The translations under genes and the position numbers were made by a program. Shown here piece after piece: positions 1 to 9,000 of a stretch of 64,000 bases of DNA. This DNA comes from Mesorhizobium sp. WSM4904 (GTDB lineage Bacteria; Pseudomonadota; Alphaproteobacteria; Rhizobiales; Rhizobiaceae). The stretch lies in NCBI RefSeq assembly GCF_029674545.1, contig NZ_CP121354.1, forward strand, positions 434,001-498,000, read 5' to 3'. Every line of letters begins with the position of its first letter. Position 1 is the first letter of the stretch. The notes below the pieces were generated by a model. That model did not search any database. It saw only the letters and a list, made by a program, of their open reading frames with translations, and had not been told where the DNA came from.

Positions 1-1717
1 GCCGATCATCGGCCCGAACTGCTACGGCCTGATCAACTATGCCGACGGCGCGCTGCTTTGGCCCGACCAGCATGGCGGCATCAGGCTGCCGGAGGGAGGC
101 AAGGGCGTCGCCATCATCACGCAGTCGTCCAACATCGCCATCAACATGACGATGCAGAAACGAGGCCTGCCGATCGCCTTCCTGATGACGGCCGGCAACC
201 AGGCGCAGACCGGCCTCTCCGAAATGGCGCTTGGCCTGATCGAGGACGAGCGCGTCACCTCGCTTGGCCTGCATATCGAGGCTTTCGATTCGGTCGCCGG
301 CTTCGAGCGGCTGGCGGCGAGAGCCCGCGAGCTGAAAAAACCGATCATCGCCATGAAGGTCGGCCGTTCCGAACAGGCCAGGCAGGCGACGGTGTCGCAC
401 ACTGCCTCGCTCGCCGGTTCCGACGCCGCCTCCGGCGCCTTCCTGAAGCGTCTCGGCATCGCGCGCGTCGATTCCATTCCGGCCTTCATCGAAGCACTGA
501 AGCTCCTGCACATCACCGGACCTTTGCCCGGCTACAGACTGTCGTCGATGAGCTGCTCGGGCGGCGAGGCATCGGTGATGGCCGACAGCGCCGAAGGGCG
601 CTGGGTGCATTTCCCGGCGATGACCGCCGAGCACCGCGCCCATGTCAAATCGACGCTCGGACCGCTGGTCGCGGTCGCCAATCCGCTCGACTACCACACC
701 TTCATCTGGAACAACGAGCCGGCGATGACGGCCACCTTCACCGCCATGGTGTCGGGCGGCTTCGACCTCAACATGCTGGTGCTCGACTTCCCGCGCCCCG
801 ACCGCTGCTCCGACACCGACTGGTGGGCGACGCTGCGCGCCTTCGAGGCGGCGCTGAAGACCAACAGGGCGCAAGGCGCGATAGTCTCCTCATTGCCGGA
901 GAACCTGCCGGAGGAATATACCGCCGGGCTGATGGCGCGCGGCATGGTGCCCTTGTTCGGCATTTCCGAGGCGATGGATGCCGCGCAGGCGGCAGCCTTC
1001 ATCGGCTGGGCGTGGCGTGAGCCACAGGCGCAGCCGGTCGACACCACGGCGGCCGGCGCGACCGATGGCAAGCATATCGCCCCCGACGAGGCCGAAGCCA
1101 AGGCACGCCTGATCGAGGCCGGCCTGCCGGTGCCTAGGGGCGAGCGCGCTTTCAACGCGGTCGAGGCCGTGATCTCGTCGATGGCGCTCGGCTTCCCGGT
1201 GGCGCTGAAGGCGCTGGGCGTGACCCACAAATCGGAACTCGGCGCGGTGCGGCTCAACCTCAAGGACGCCGAATCCGTCAGCAATGCGGCGCATGACCTC
1301 CTGCCGCTCGGCACGGGGCTCTATGCCGAACGCATGGTGCGTGACGGCGTCGCCGAGCTGATCGTCGGCTTCACCCGCGACCCGATGTTCGGTGCGGTGA
1401 TGACGCTGGGCACCGGCGGCGTGCTGGTCGAGCTTTTGCGCGACAGCGTGACCCTGATGTTGCCGGCGACGCGCGACGATATCGAGGCGGCATTGCGGGG
1501 GCTCAAGCTCTATCCCCTGCTCGAAGGCTATCGCGGTCGACCCAAGGCCGATGTCCAGGCCGCCATCGACGCCATCGCCGGCATTGCCGACTTCGTGCAG
1601 AAGAATGAAGGCGAGATCGAAGAGCTCGACATCAATCCGCTGATCGTCTGCGCCGAAGGCAAGGGCGCCTGGATCGCCGATGCGCTATTGGTGCTTGGAG
1701 AAAAGAAGAATGGCTGA
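1..1717 (+). CDS. NDP-forming acyl-CoA synthetase (acetate--CoA ligase family), 5' end outside window
   Basis: The reading frame is open from base 2, so the start lies upstream; about 571 residues are visible. The visible part opens with a GPNCYGLINY motif typical of the CoA-ligase part of ADP-forming acyl-CoA synthetases. The C-terminal third, from about position 1080, looks like the ATP-grasp domain (ALKALGVTHKSELGAV, then GTGGVLVELL and the ending EELDINPLIV). The family forms an acyl-CoA from a free acid, CoA and ATP, releasing ADP and phosphate. Its stop overlaps the start of the downstream caiD-like gene, so the two are probably co-translated, and the natural inference is that it activates carnitine, crotonobetaine or a similar acid for that enzyme. 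The substrate cannot be read from sequence. Confidence 0.85.
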   Translation, partial: PIIGPNCYGLINYADGALLWPDQHGGIRLPEGGKGVAIITQSSNIAINMTMQKRGLPIAFLMTAGNQAQTGLSEMALGLIEDERVTSLGLHIEAFDSVAGFERLAARARELKKPIIAMKVGRSEQARQATVSHTASLAGSDAASGAFLKRLGIARVDSIPAFIEALKLLHITGPLPGYRLSSMSCSGGEASVMADSAEGRWVHFPAMTAEHRAHVKSTLGPLVAVANPLDYHTFIWNNEPAMTATFTAMVSGGFDLNMLVLDFPRPDRCSDTDWWATLRAFEAALKTNRAQGAIVSSLPENLPEEYTAGLMARGMVPLFGISEAMDAAQAAAFIGWAWREPQAQPVDTTAAGATDGKHIAPDEAEAKARLIEAGLPVPRGERAFNAVEAVISSMALGFPVALKALGVTHKSELGAVRLNLKDAESVSNAAHDLLPLGTGLYAERMVRDGVAELIVGFTRDPMFGAVMTLGTGGVLVELLRDSVTLMLPATRDDIEAALRGLKLYPLLEGYRGRPKADVQAAIDAIAGIADFVQKNEGEIEELDINPLIVCAEGKGAWIADALLVLGEKKNG

Positions 1718-2492
1718 CGTCATCACCACCCGCCGCGAAGGCACCATCCTCGAAGTGACGCTCGACCGGCCGAAGGCCAATGCCATCGACCTCAAGACGT
1801 CGCGGCTGATGGGCGAGACGTTCAAGGCGTTCCGCGACGATGCCAGCTTGCGCGTCGCCATCGTCAAGACGGCCGGCGACAAGTTCTTCAGCGCCGGCTG
1901 GGACCTGAAGGCTGCCGCCGCCGGCGACGCGGTCGACGGCGACTATGGCGTCGGCGGCTTTGCCGGGCTGCAGGAACTGCGCGACCTCAACAAGCCGGTC
2001 ATCGCCTGCGTCAACGGCATGGCGGTGGGCGGCGGCTTCGAGCTGGCGCTGTCCTGCGACCTGATCTACGCGTCGGACCACTCTTCCTTCGCGCTGCCCG
2101 AGATCCGCGCCGGCACGCTTGCGGATGCCGCGACGATCAAGCTGCCGAAGCGCATCCCCTATCATATCGCCATGGACCTTTTGTTCACCGGCCGCTGGAT
2201 GGATGTGGCGGAAGCGCATCGCTGGGGCCTGGTCAACGAGGTGCTGCCCAAGGAGAAGCTCGAGGACCGCGTCTGGGAGATCGCGCGGCTTTTGGCCAGC
2301 GGTCCGCCGCTGGTCTTCGCCGCGATCAAGGAGACGGCGCGCGTGGCCGAGGCGCTGACCTTCCAGGATGCGATGAACAAGGTGACCCGCAGGCAGTTGC
2401 CGACGGTCGATACCCTCTATGGTTCGGAAGACAATATGGAGGGTTTCCGGGCGTTCGCGGAGAAGCGCGACCCGGTGTGGAAGGGCAGGTAG
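1710..2492 (+). CDS. caiD: carnitinyl-CoA dehydratase (crotonase family)
   Basis: This 260-residue crotonase-fold protein resembles E. coli CaiD (261 aa) along its whole length, including the FFSAGWDLKAAA and GGGFELAL oxyanion-hole segments and the identical C-terminal ending KRDPVWKGR. The two glutamates I recall as important in CaiD are present at the same positions, E111 (GGGFE) and E131 (FALPE). The reaction would be hydration/dehydration between crotonobetainyl-CoA and carnitinyl-CoA. The chosen ATG has a GGAG eight bases upstream and overlaps the preceding stop; an in-frame codon 30 bases earlier would lie inside the upstream gene. No other cai genes are visible, so a related acyl-CoA is possible. 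Confidence 0.8.
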   Translation: MADVITTRREGTILEVTLDRPKANAIDLKTSRLMGETFKAFRDDASLRVAIVKTAGDKFFSAGWDLKAAAAGDAVDGDYGVGGFAGLQELRDLNKPVIACVNGMAVGGGFELALSCDLIYASDHSSFALPEIRAGTLADAATIKLPKRIPYHIAMDLLFTGRWMDVAEAHRWGLVNEVLPKEKLEDRVWEIARLLASGPPLVFAAIKETARVAEALTFQDAMNKVTRRQLPTVDTLYGSEDNMEGFRAFAEKRDPVWKGR

Positions 2493-2515
2493 ACCCGCAG
2501 ACGATGGCGTTCCTT

Positions 2516-2679
2516 CGCACCCCCCTCTGCCCTGCCGGGCATCTCCCCCGCAAGGGGGGAGATCGGCAGCTTCGGCCGCATCGCCCTTTCTGCAATGTTG
2601 GAGATTGGCGAAAGCCTTCGCGACATCCAATCTCCCCCCTTGCGGGGGAGATGGCCGGCAGGCCAGAGGGGGGTGCCTC
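2516..2679. repeat. large palindromic intergenic element, type B copy 1
   Basis: Two hairpin arms (CACCCCCCTCTGCCCTGCC ... ATCTCCCCC-loop-GGGGGAGAT) are arranged as an inverted repeat around a spacer of about 80 bases containing GTTGGAGATTGGCGAAA. The same arrangement and spacer box recur at 52681-52842 and, in modified form, at 49522-49736. It lies between the caiD-like gene and the esterase. It resembles the mosaic palindromic elements (RIME-like) known from rhizobia; I cannot assign it to a named family. Confidence 0.85.
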
Positions 2680-2709
2680 GCGCCGTCATCTCCAATCGAT
2701 GCGGCCGGC

Positions 2710-3651
2710 ATGACCGATTACAGAAAACTCATCGACGCCGAGACCTGGGCCTTCATCGAGAAGACCAATTCCTATTACCCGCCGGACACGATCGACTACA
2801 CGATCGCCGAACAGCGGGCGATCTACGACCGGATGTGCCGGGAGTTTTTCGCCGGCTACCCGCATGGCGTGACGACGGAAACGACCGCCATCCCCACGCC
2901 GACCAACAGCATCCCGATCCGCATCTATCGCAACGCGGAACCGGACAAGGCCGCGATGGTGCTCTATGCCCATGGCGGCGGCTTCATTCTCGGCGGATTG
3001 GACAGCCATGACGATGTCTGCGCCGAACTCTGCGCCCGCACCGGCTACGAGGTGGTCTCGGTCGATTACCGTCTGGCGCCGGAACATCTCCACCCCGCCG
3101 CCTTCGACGACGTGCTTAGCGCCTTCGAATGGGCTGCCAGGACCTATGACTGCCCGGTCCTGCTCTGCGGCGACAGCGCCGGCGGCAATCTCTGCGCCGC
3201 CATTGCCCACGCGACGCGCGGTCATGTGAAGAAGCCGGCGGCCCAGCTGCTGATCTATCCCAGCCTCGGCGGCGACCGCTCCAAGGGGTCCTACGTCACG
3301 CATGCCGAGGCGCCGATGCTGACCGCACGCGATATCGAATTCTACAAGCATATTCGCACCGGCGGCGTCGACCGGACCGGCGACATCACGCTGTATCCGC
3401 TCGCCGACGCCAATTTTGCCTACCTGCCTCCGACCGTGCTGATCACCGCACAATGCGACCCGCTGTCGTCCGACGGCGAGGCTTATCGCGACCGCGTCGT
3501 CGCGGCGGGCGGCCATGCCTACTGGTTCGAGGAGCCGGGGCTGGTGCACGGCTATCTCCGGGCCCGCCATACGGTCGACCGGGCACGCGCCAGCTTCACG
3601 CGTATCGTCGAGGCGGTCTCCACGCTCGGCAAAGGCGAATGGATCTGGTGA
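2710..3651 (+). CDS. alpha/beta hydrolase, hormone-sensitive-lipase family (esterase family IV)
   Basis: The 313-residue product has the HSL signature HGGGF at residues 88-92 (oxyanion hole) and the nucleophile elbow GDSAGG at 154-159 with Ser156. Asp250 (AQCDP) and His280 (GLVHGY) complete the expected triad. It has no signal peptide, so it is presumably a cytoplasmic carboxylesterase. The start is the first ATG after the palindromic element; the frame stays open upstream through the element, but that translation is repeat-derived. The ribosome site is weak. It may be expressed with the acyl-CoA synthetase and caiD genes, but the 217-base gap with a palindrome argues for partial uncoupling. 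Substrate unknown. Confidence 0.8.
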   Translation: MTDYRKLIDAETWAFIEKTNSYYPPDTIDYTIAEQRAIYDRMCREFFAGYPHGVTTETTAIPTPTNSIPIRIYRNAEPDKAAMVLYAHGGGFILGGLDSHDDVCAELCARTGYEVVSVDYRLAPEHLHPAAFDDVLSAFEWAARTYDCPVLLCGDSAGGNLCAAIAHATRGHVKKPAAQLLIYPSLGGDRSKGSYVTHAEAPMLTARDIEFYKHIRTGGVDRTGDITLYPLADANFAYLPPTVLITAQCDPLSSDGEAYRDRVVAAGGHAYWFEEPGLVHGYLRARHTVDRARASFTRIVEAVSTLGKGEWIW

Positions 3652-4022
3652 CTTTCCCGAGCGGCGAGGACAGACCTTCCGCCTCGCCCTATTCCTCGCA
3701 TTGAACCTTTCCGTCTCGGGCCGCGACTGACGGCCAGGCACACCGCGATCGTGCGGACTGGAAAGGAACCCCAATGACCAGAAACCCAGAGACTCGGCGA
3801 TCTCCGGGAACAACAGGAGTCCAGCGCGATCATCGCTTTCGGGAGCGGGTCGATACGCTCGGCTTCCGGCTGCTTCCGTTGACCCTGCCGGGGAGCCGGC
3901 GTATCGTGACCAAGCGGAAAACAGACAATTCTATCAGGGACGAACGAGCCGGAACGCTGCGACTTGCTTTGACTTGCGCGGCGAAAATCGGGGGTTCTTC
4001 CGACGACTTCGGGGGGAGCTCA
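3652..4022. other. 371-base intergenic region, no gene supported
   Basis: I see no convincing gene, terminator or operator. The frame of the downstream secreted protein is open from 3774, but the predicted extension is Arg-rich, does not resemble a signal peptide and lacks a ribosome site, so I treat it as leader. The region presumably holds the promoter of the secreted-protein pair. A GGGGGGAG ribosome site sits just before 4023. Confidence 0.5.
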
Positions 4023-6011
4023 ATGTCTTGCGACCGCGGCTCGTTCGTGGCTTCTCGCGCCAGCGGTTTGCGCCGCGCCATAGTGACGGCCAGCGGAATC
4101 CTGGCGCTGGCGCTGTCCGCCAGCCTCTGGCCAAACAGCGCGGCGAAGGCCCAGGAAACGCAGATCATCTATCCCGGCTCGATGGCGGTGACCGGCTTTC
4201 CCGGCACCGTCACTCCAGATTTCGACTCCTCCGATTCGGGAAAAGGGGGCCTGCCGCCCGGCTCCGACCCGGTCGACGAAACCTTCATCGATACCTCTCA
4301 AGCCTCGTTGCGGATTTTCAATGTCTCGCGGCTCGGCGGCCCGGCTTCCGGCCAACTCGTCTACACGCCGCCGCCTTTCGAGGTGACGGCAGGCCAGGTC
4401 GGCGAGGTGTTCGGCCTCACCTATGACGACGGCGTGCGCGATGGCGTGCCATCGGGCATCCCCAATCTCTATGCCGCGGCGACCTCGCTGCACGGCATCG
4501 AGATCGTCACGCCGGACGCCGACGACGACGGCCGCCCCGAGCGGCAGCGCCGCGGCACCGCGGGCGCAGTCTTCATGGACGGCCAGTTCGGCACCGAAAA
4601 CGGCGGCGGACCGGGCACGATCTGGAAGATCGACGGCATTTCGGGCGCAGTATCGAAATTCGCCGACATCGACACCAATAGCGGGCCTGGCATCGGCAAC
4701 CTCGCCTTCGACCCGACCCATCGCGAGTTCTTCGCTTCGGATCTCGACACCGGCCTGATCCATCGCATCGACGTCGACGGCAATCTGATCGACACGTTCG
4801 ACCATGGCGTTGCCGGACGTCCGGCGCATGGGCTGGCCCCGGTCGCCGACGACGGGGCCGTGATGGACATCCAGGCCGCCGCCTTCGACAGCGAAGACCC
4901 CGACACCTGGGGTTATACGCAGGATGCGCGCCGCGTCTGGGCTGTCGCCTATCATGGCGGCCGGCTTTACTATTCCGTCGGCGAGAAAGCCGAAATCTGG
5001 TCGATCGGCATTGCGAGCGACGGAAGCTTTGCCGGCGATCCGCGCTGGGAGCTGACGGTCAAGGCCGGCCAGGACTACGCCGTCACCGACATCGCCTTCG
5101 ACAACAAGGGCTTCATGTACCTCGCCCAGCGCGGCCCGGCGGAAAACCGCTACGACTACGGCCGCTTCGCCGATTCCGGCAAAGGCGAGGTCATCCGCTA
5201 CCAGCACGAGGATCCGGACGATCCGGCGACGGAATCGGTCTGGGTGGAAGTGCCGCAGGAATATGCGATCGGCTTCCCGCAAGGCAATCGCCAGTCGGCC
5301 GGGGGCGTCGACCTGCAATACCGCTACGATGCCGAAGGCAATCTCGACACCTCGGTTTGCACCGACACGGTCGTCAACACCGGCGACAAACTGCGCGACA
5401 ATCCCGAACTTGCCGAGCGGCTCGCCGCCGGCGGGCCGCTTGCCGTGCATGGCGTGCAGCTGACGCCCAGCGCGCTGGTCAAGCCGGCTAACGTGCCGCC
5501 TTTCGGCTCATGGTTCGTCGACTTCGACGGCTATTTCGAAGACCCCGACGTCCAGGGCCATGTCGGCGACGTCAGGGTCTGGCGCCCCTGCGAGGGCCGC
5601 GCCGGCTACTACGAGGAAATCCCGGGCGGCTATCTGCCCCCGTTCTATCCGCCGGACTTCCTACCGCCCGGCAACCTGCCGCCATGTCTCGATGTCGCGG
5701 ACGTGCAGTATTTCTGCACACCACGCGGCCTCCAGGCGGATCTCTATCTCCATGACCATGCCGGCTTAGGCGGCGATTCGATCAAGGCTCAGTCCAAAAC
5801 GCCCGGCGTCGCGGTGACCTCACCCATGTCGCACGCTCCGGGCAAGCCCTACACGATCGACATCACCGGCCACAATCCGGGCGAGACCGTCAATGTCGGG
5901 CTCTGCTTCTACCGGAAGTCCGACCAGGACAAGGGCGGCTACTATCCTTGCTGCAAGATGACGCTGCCGCTCAGAACGCCGGACGTCAGTTGCGAAGGGA
6001 GGGACAGATGA
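4023..6011 (+). CDS. secreted beta-propeller-like protein with C-terminal Cys domain, function unknown
   Basis: I do not recognise a named family. The ATG follows GGGGGGAG, and residues 1-44 form a signal peptide (Arg-rich start, hydrophobic stretch, SAAKA-Q cleavage context), so the 662-residue product should be exported. Residues about 200-470 contain repeated segments of the kind seen in SMP-30/NHL-type propellers: GTIWKIDGISG, NLAFDPTHREFFASDLDTG, IHRIDVDGNLIDTFDHG, VTDIAFDNKGFMYLAQRG. A Pro-rich linker (about 535-553) leads to a C-terminal domain (about 555-655) with C555, C565 and an adjacent CC pair at 643-644, which resembles a domain in the next gene. The stop overlaps the next start as ATGA, implying coupled translation and a joint role at the cell surface or in the periplasm. 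Confidence 0.75.
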   Translation: MSCDRGSFVASRASGLRRAIVTASGILALALSASLWPNSAAKAQETQIIYPGSMAVTGFPGTVTPDFDSSDSGKGGLPPGSDPVDETFIDTSQASLRIFNVSRLGGPASGQLVYTPPPFEVTAGQVGEVFGLTYDDGVRDGVPSGIPNLYAAATSLHGIEIVTPDADDDGRPERQRRGTAGAVFMDGQFGTENGGGPGTIWKIDGISGAVSKFADIDTNSGPGIGNLAFDPTHREFFASDLDTGLIHRIDVDGNLIDTFDHGVAGRPAHGLAPVADDGAVMDIQAAAFDSEDPDTWGYTQDARRVWAVAYHGGRLYYSVGEKAEIWSIGIASDGSFAGDPRWELTVKAGQDYAVTDIAFDNKGFMYLAQRGPAENRYDYGRFADSGKGEVIRYQHEDPDDPATESVWVEVPQEYAIGFPQGNRQSAGGVDLQYRYDAEGNLDTSVCTDTVVNTGDKLRDNPELAERLAAGGPLAVHGVQLTPSALVKPANVPPFGSWFVDFDGYFEDPDVQGHVGDVRVWRPCEGRAGYYEEIPGGYLPPFYPPDFLPPGNLPPCLDVADVQYFCTPRGLQADLYLHDHAGLGGDSIKAQSKTPGVAVTSPMSHAPGKPYTIDITGHNPGETVNVGLCFYRKSDQDKGGYYPCCKMTLPLRTPDVSCEGRDR

Positions 6012-9000
6012 ACAGTCCCGTCCTTTCCCGCCATGCTTCGCGCAAAACCCTCATGGAGACGATCATGAAACCCCTGTCATACGCCAGGCGCGGTGCGCGC
6101 TGGCTGATGGCGGCCGGTGTCGCCGTCGCCATGATGCCGGCATTGCCGGCGCTCGCCCAAGACAAGGCTCCTGCCGCCAATCCAGAACCCGCCCTTGCAC
6201 AGCACGGCATCAATCCGGAGCTCGCACGAATCGTGCCGTTCTTCACCAAGAGAGGCGGCCAGAGAGGCTGTGATTCCGTCGAATATGTCCTGAGCTTCGG
6301 CATCCACGGTGATCCACAGGACTTCGACCGACCAAGCGTGGCGGCGCTGCTGAAAGCGACGCGGCTCGACTTCAAGGACCAGCTTCCGCACGGCTTGCAG
6401 ATCGTCAGCGTCGATGTCGCCGGCGACGGCACCAGCGCCTCCGGCGGACCGCTGCCCGCTGCTGCGATCGGCACATCGGCCGACCCGAACGATACGGCGA
6501 GCGTCACCAACTTCCGGATCAGCGCTTCCAACCTCGACGGCGCCGGCGCCGCGAATGAACGCGTCATCACCTTCCGTATCACGGCCAAGATAGACCATGC
6601 CGCCTTTCCCGCGCCGGCGACGGCCGATAACCAGGGCCTGATCGAAGTGGCCTTCAGGGGTGGTCCGGCAACCACGATCCCGTCGCAGGATCCGGACAAG
6701 CCCGACGACGGCGATTTCCTCACCGGCGTCAAGACCTCGATCAAGATCGACCTGACCAAGTGCAACCCGCCGCCTCCGGCCAAGGAATGCTTCAAGGTCG
6801 AGCGCGGCACGGTCGACTGCGTGCCCGGCGGCGGCGCCTTCATCTACCACATGCCGGTCGGGCCGGAGATGGGCGGCAAATGGGTGCAGGTGTCGACGAC
6901 GACACCCGGCATCACCATCGTGCCCGACACGCAGCAGGTGCCTGCCGGCGGCGGCGTGCTGAACTGGAAGATCATCGGCGCTTCGCCGGGCGAGGCCGTC
7001 CATCTCGTCGTCACCGGCATCGACAGCCATGCCGGGCCGAAGGAAGGCTGGGGACTTTGCTGCACGCAGGAGATCGACATCGTCATTCCGCGCGATCTCA
7101 AGTGCCCGCCTGAAAAGCAGCCCGATCTCAAGGTGGAGAAGTGGGCAGGGGTGCCGCGCTGCACGATGGCCGGCGGCTGCGACTTCACCATCACGGTCAC
7201 CAATGTCGGCGATGGGCCCTACAACGGCAAGATCGTGCTCGACGAGGTGACGTTGCCGGCCGGTTCGATGCTGTCCTCGGGGCCGAACCCGCCCTGGGTC
7301 TGCGTGCCCGGAACGACGCCGACGGCCTGCACACATCCGGTCACGACACTCAATCCCGGCGCCTCCGTCGTCCTCAAGCTCGGCTTCAAGCCGGCCGGCG
7401 GCTGGCAGGGCAGCGTGCTGCGCAATTGCGCCGCCTATGACTACCAGGCCAGCGGCAAGCCGCTGTTCGGCAGCCAGCAGAACGACCGCGGCTGCGCCTC
7501 GATCCCGATCTGCCGCCGCGGCGATCGCGACCCGCAGTGCCAGCCTCCGGTCGAGAAGAAGGTCGACCTGATCCTGAAGAAGCGCGCCCGCATCCCGGTC
7601 TGCACGTCGGACGGGATCTGCACTTTCGTGATCGACATCATCAACAACGGCACCGGCACCTATCACGGGCCGCTGACGGTGATCGACACCTATCCAGGCG
7701 GCGCGCCGACCTCATCGACCTTCGGGCCGAGCCCGCCTTGGACCTGCGGGCCGAACGGCCCCGGCCAGTTCCGCTGCGACAATGCCGGCATCTCCCTACC
7801 TCCCGCCGCCTCGACGCCGATCGTGGTCAAGGCGGTGATGCCGGCAAACTACCGGCCGGACATGGTCGAGAACTGCGCCGAGGTGAAGGCCATTCCCGGC
7901 GAAGCCGACCTCGCCAACAACAAGGCCTGCGCGACCGAGCGCATCCGCCATCCGAATGGCGGCCAGCCCGGCCTGCGCATCACCAAGACGTGCGGCGCCT
8001 CGCTTGCCGGCGCGGCTTCGGTTTCCTGCCGCATCACCGTCAGCAATGCCGGCACGGCTGCTCCCACCGGCCCGGTGCGGGTCGACGATGCCGCCGCGCT
8101 GGTGTCGGGTGGCGCGCCGGTCGCGATCCAGACCATCGCCCCGGACGGCGCGGAGTGGGCCTGCGGGCCGGCGCCCGCCAACACGGTGTCGTGCCAGCTT
8201 CCCGGCGCCGTCATGACGCCTGGAACCAGCCGGCACTTCGACGTGACGGTGAGCGGCAATGGCGAATTCGAGAACTGCGCGCGCGGCTCCTATGGGCCGG
8301 CGCCGGGTGACGACATCGTCTATCCGATCGGCCAGGCCTGCGCCAAGGGCGGCGGTACCTCGACGCTGCGTGTCGAGAAGACCGGCGACAGCGAATGCCA
8401 GCCGGGCCAACCCTGCTCGTTCGAGATCACCATCACGAACGACGGGCCGAACGCCTTCTCCGGCCCGGTTCGCATTGGCGATGCGATCGGCCTGGACGGC
8501 ATAGGCCGCCTGGAAGGTGTCCAGATTACCTCTGTCGACCCGCCCTTCGGCTGCTCGCCGGAGCCGGCGACGCTGCCGGCATCCTGCATCGCCAACCTGA
8601 CGCTCAGCGCCGGCGAAAGCCACACGCACCATGTCACCGTGATCCTTCCCGACGATGCGCGGCTTGCCAATCTGCAGGGCACGGTCAGCGGACAGAACTG
8701 CGTCGGCGTGCTGTCGCCGAACACGCCGGTGCAAAGCGGTGGCGACGTGCTGTCGCCTGCCCCAACCAACGGGCAGGTCGACCGCGGCAAGGCCTATGCC
8801 TGCCACCCCTTCACCATCAGGCGTGAGGTGAAGAACCTGTGCTCGAACGGCATGGTGCTGAACGCGGCCGGACGCTGCACCTGCCCGGATGGCACCAGCT
8901 TCCGCAATGGCCAGTGCAGTTCCGGCGGCGGCAAGCTGCAACCGCTGCCGGTGCCGCCGCGCTGCGTGCTGCTCAAGGGCCAGGTCCGCACCGAGGACGG

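Noticed and set aside
1632..2711. Long open frame on the minus strand opposite the caiD-like gene
   Set aside because: It runs antisense to a clearly recognisable crotonase gene, has the Arg/His-rich composition typical of shadow frames in GC-rich DNA, and shows no domain I know.
3774..4022. N-terminal extension of the propeller-like protein
   Set aside because: The extra 83 residues are Arg-rich, carry no signal peptide at their start and lack a ribosome site, whereas 4023 has GGGGGGAG and a good signal peptide.
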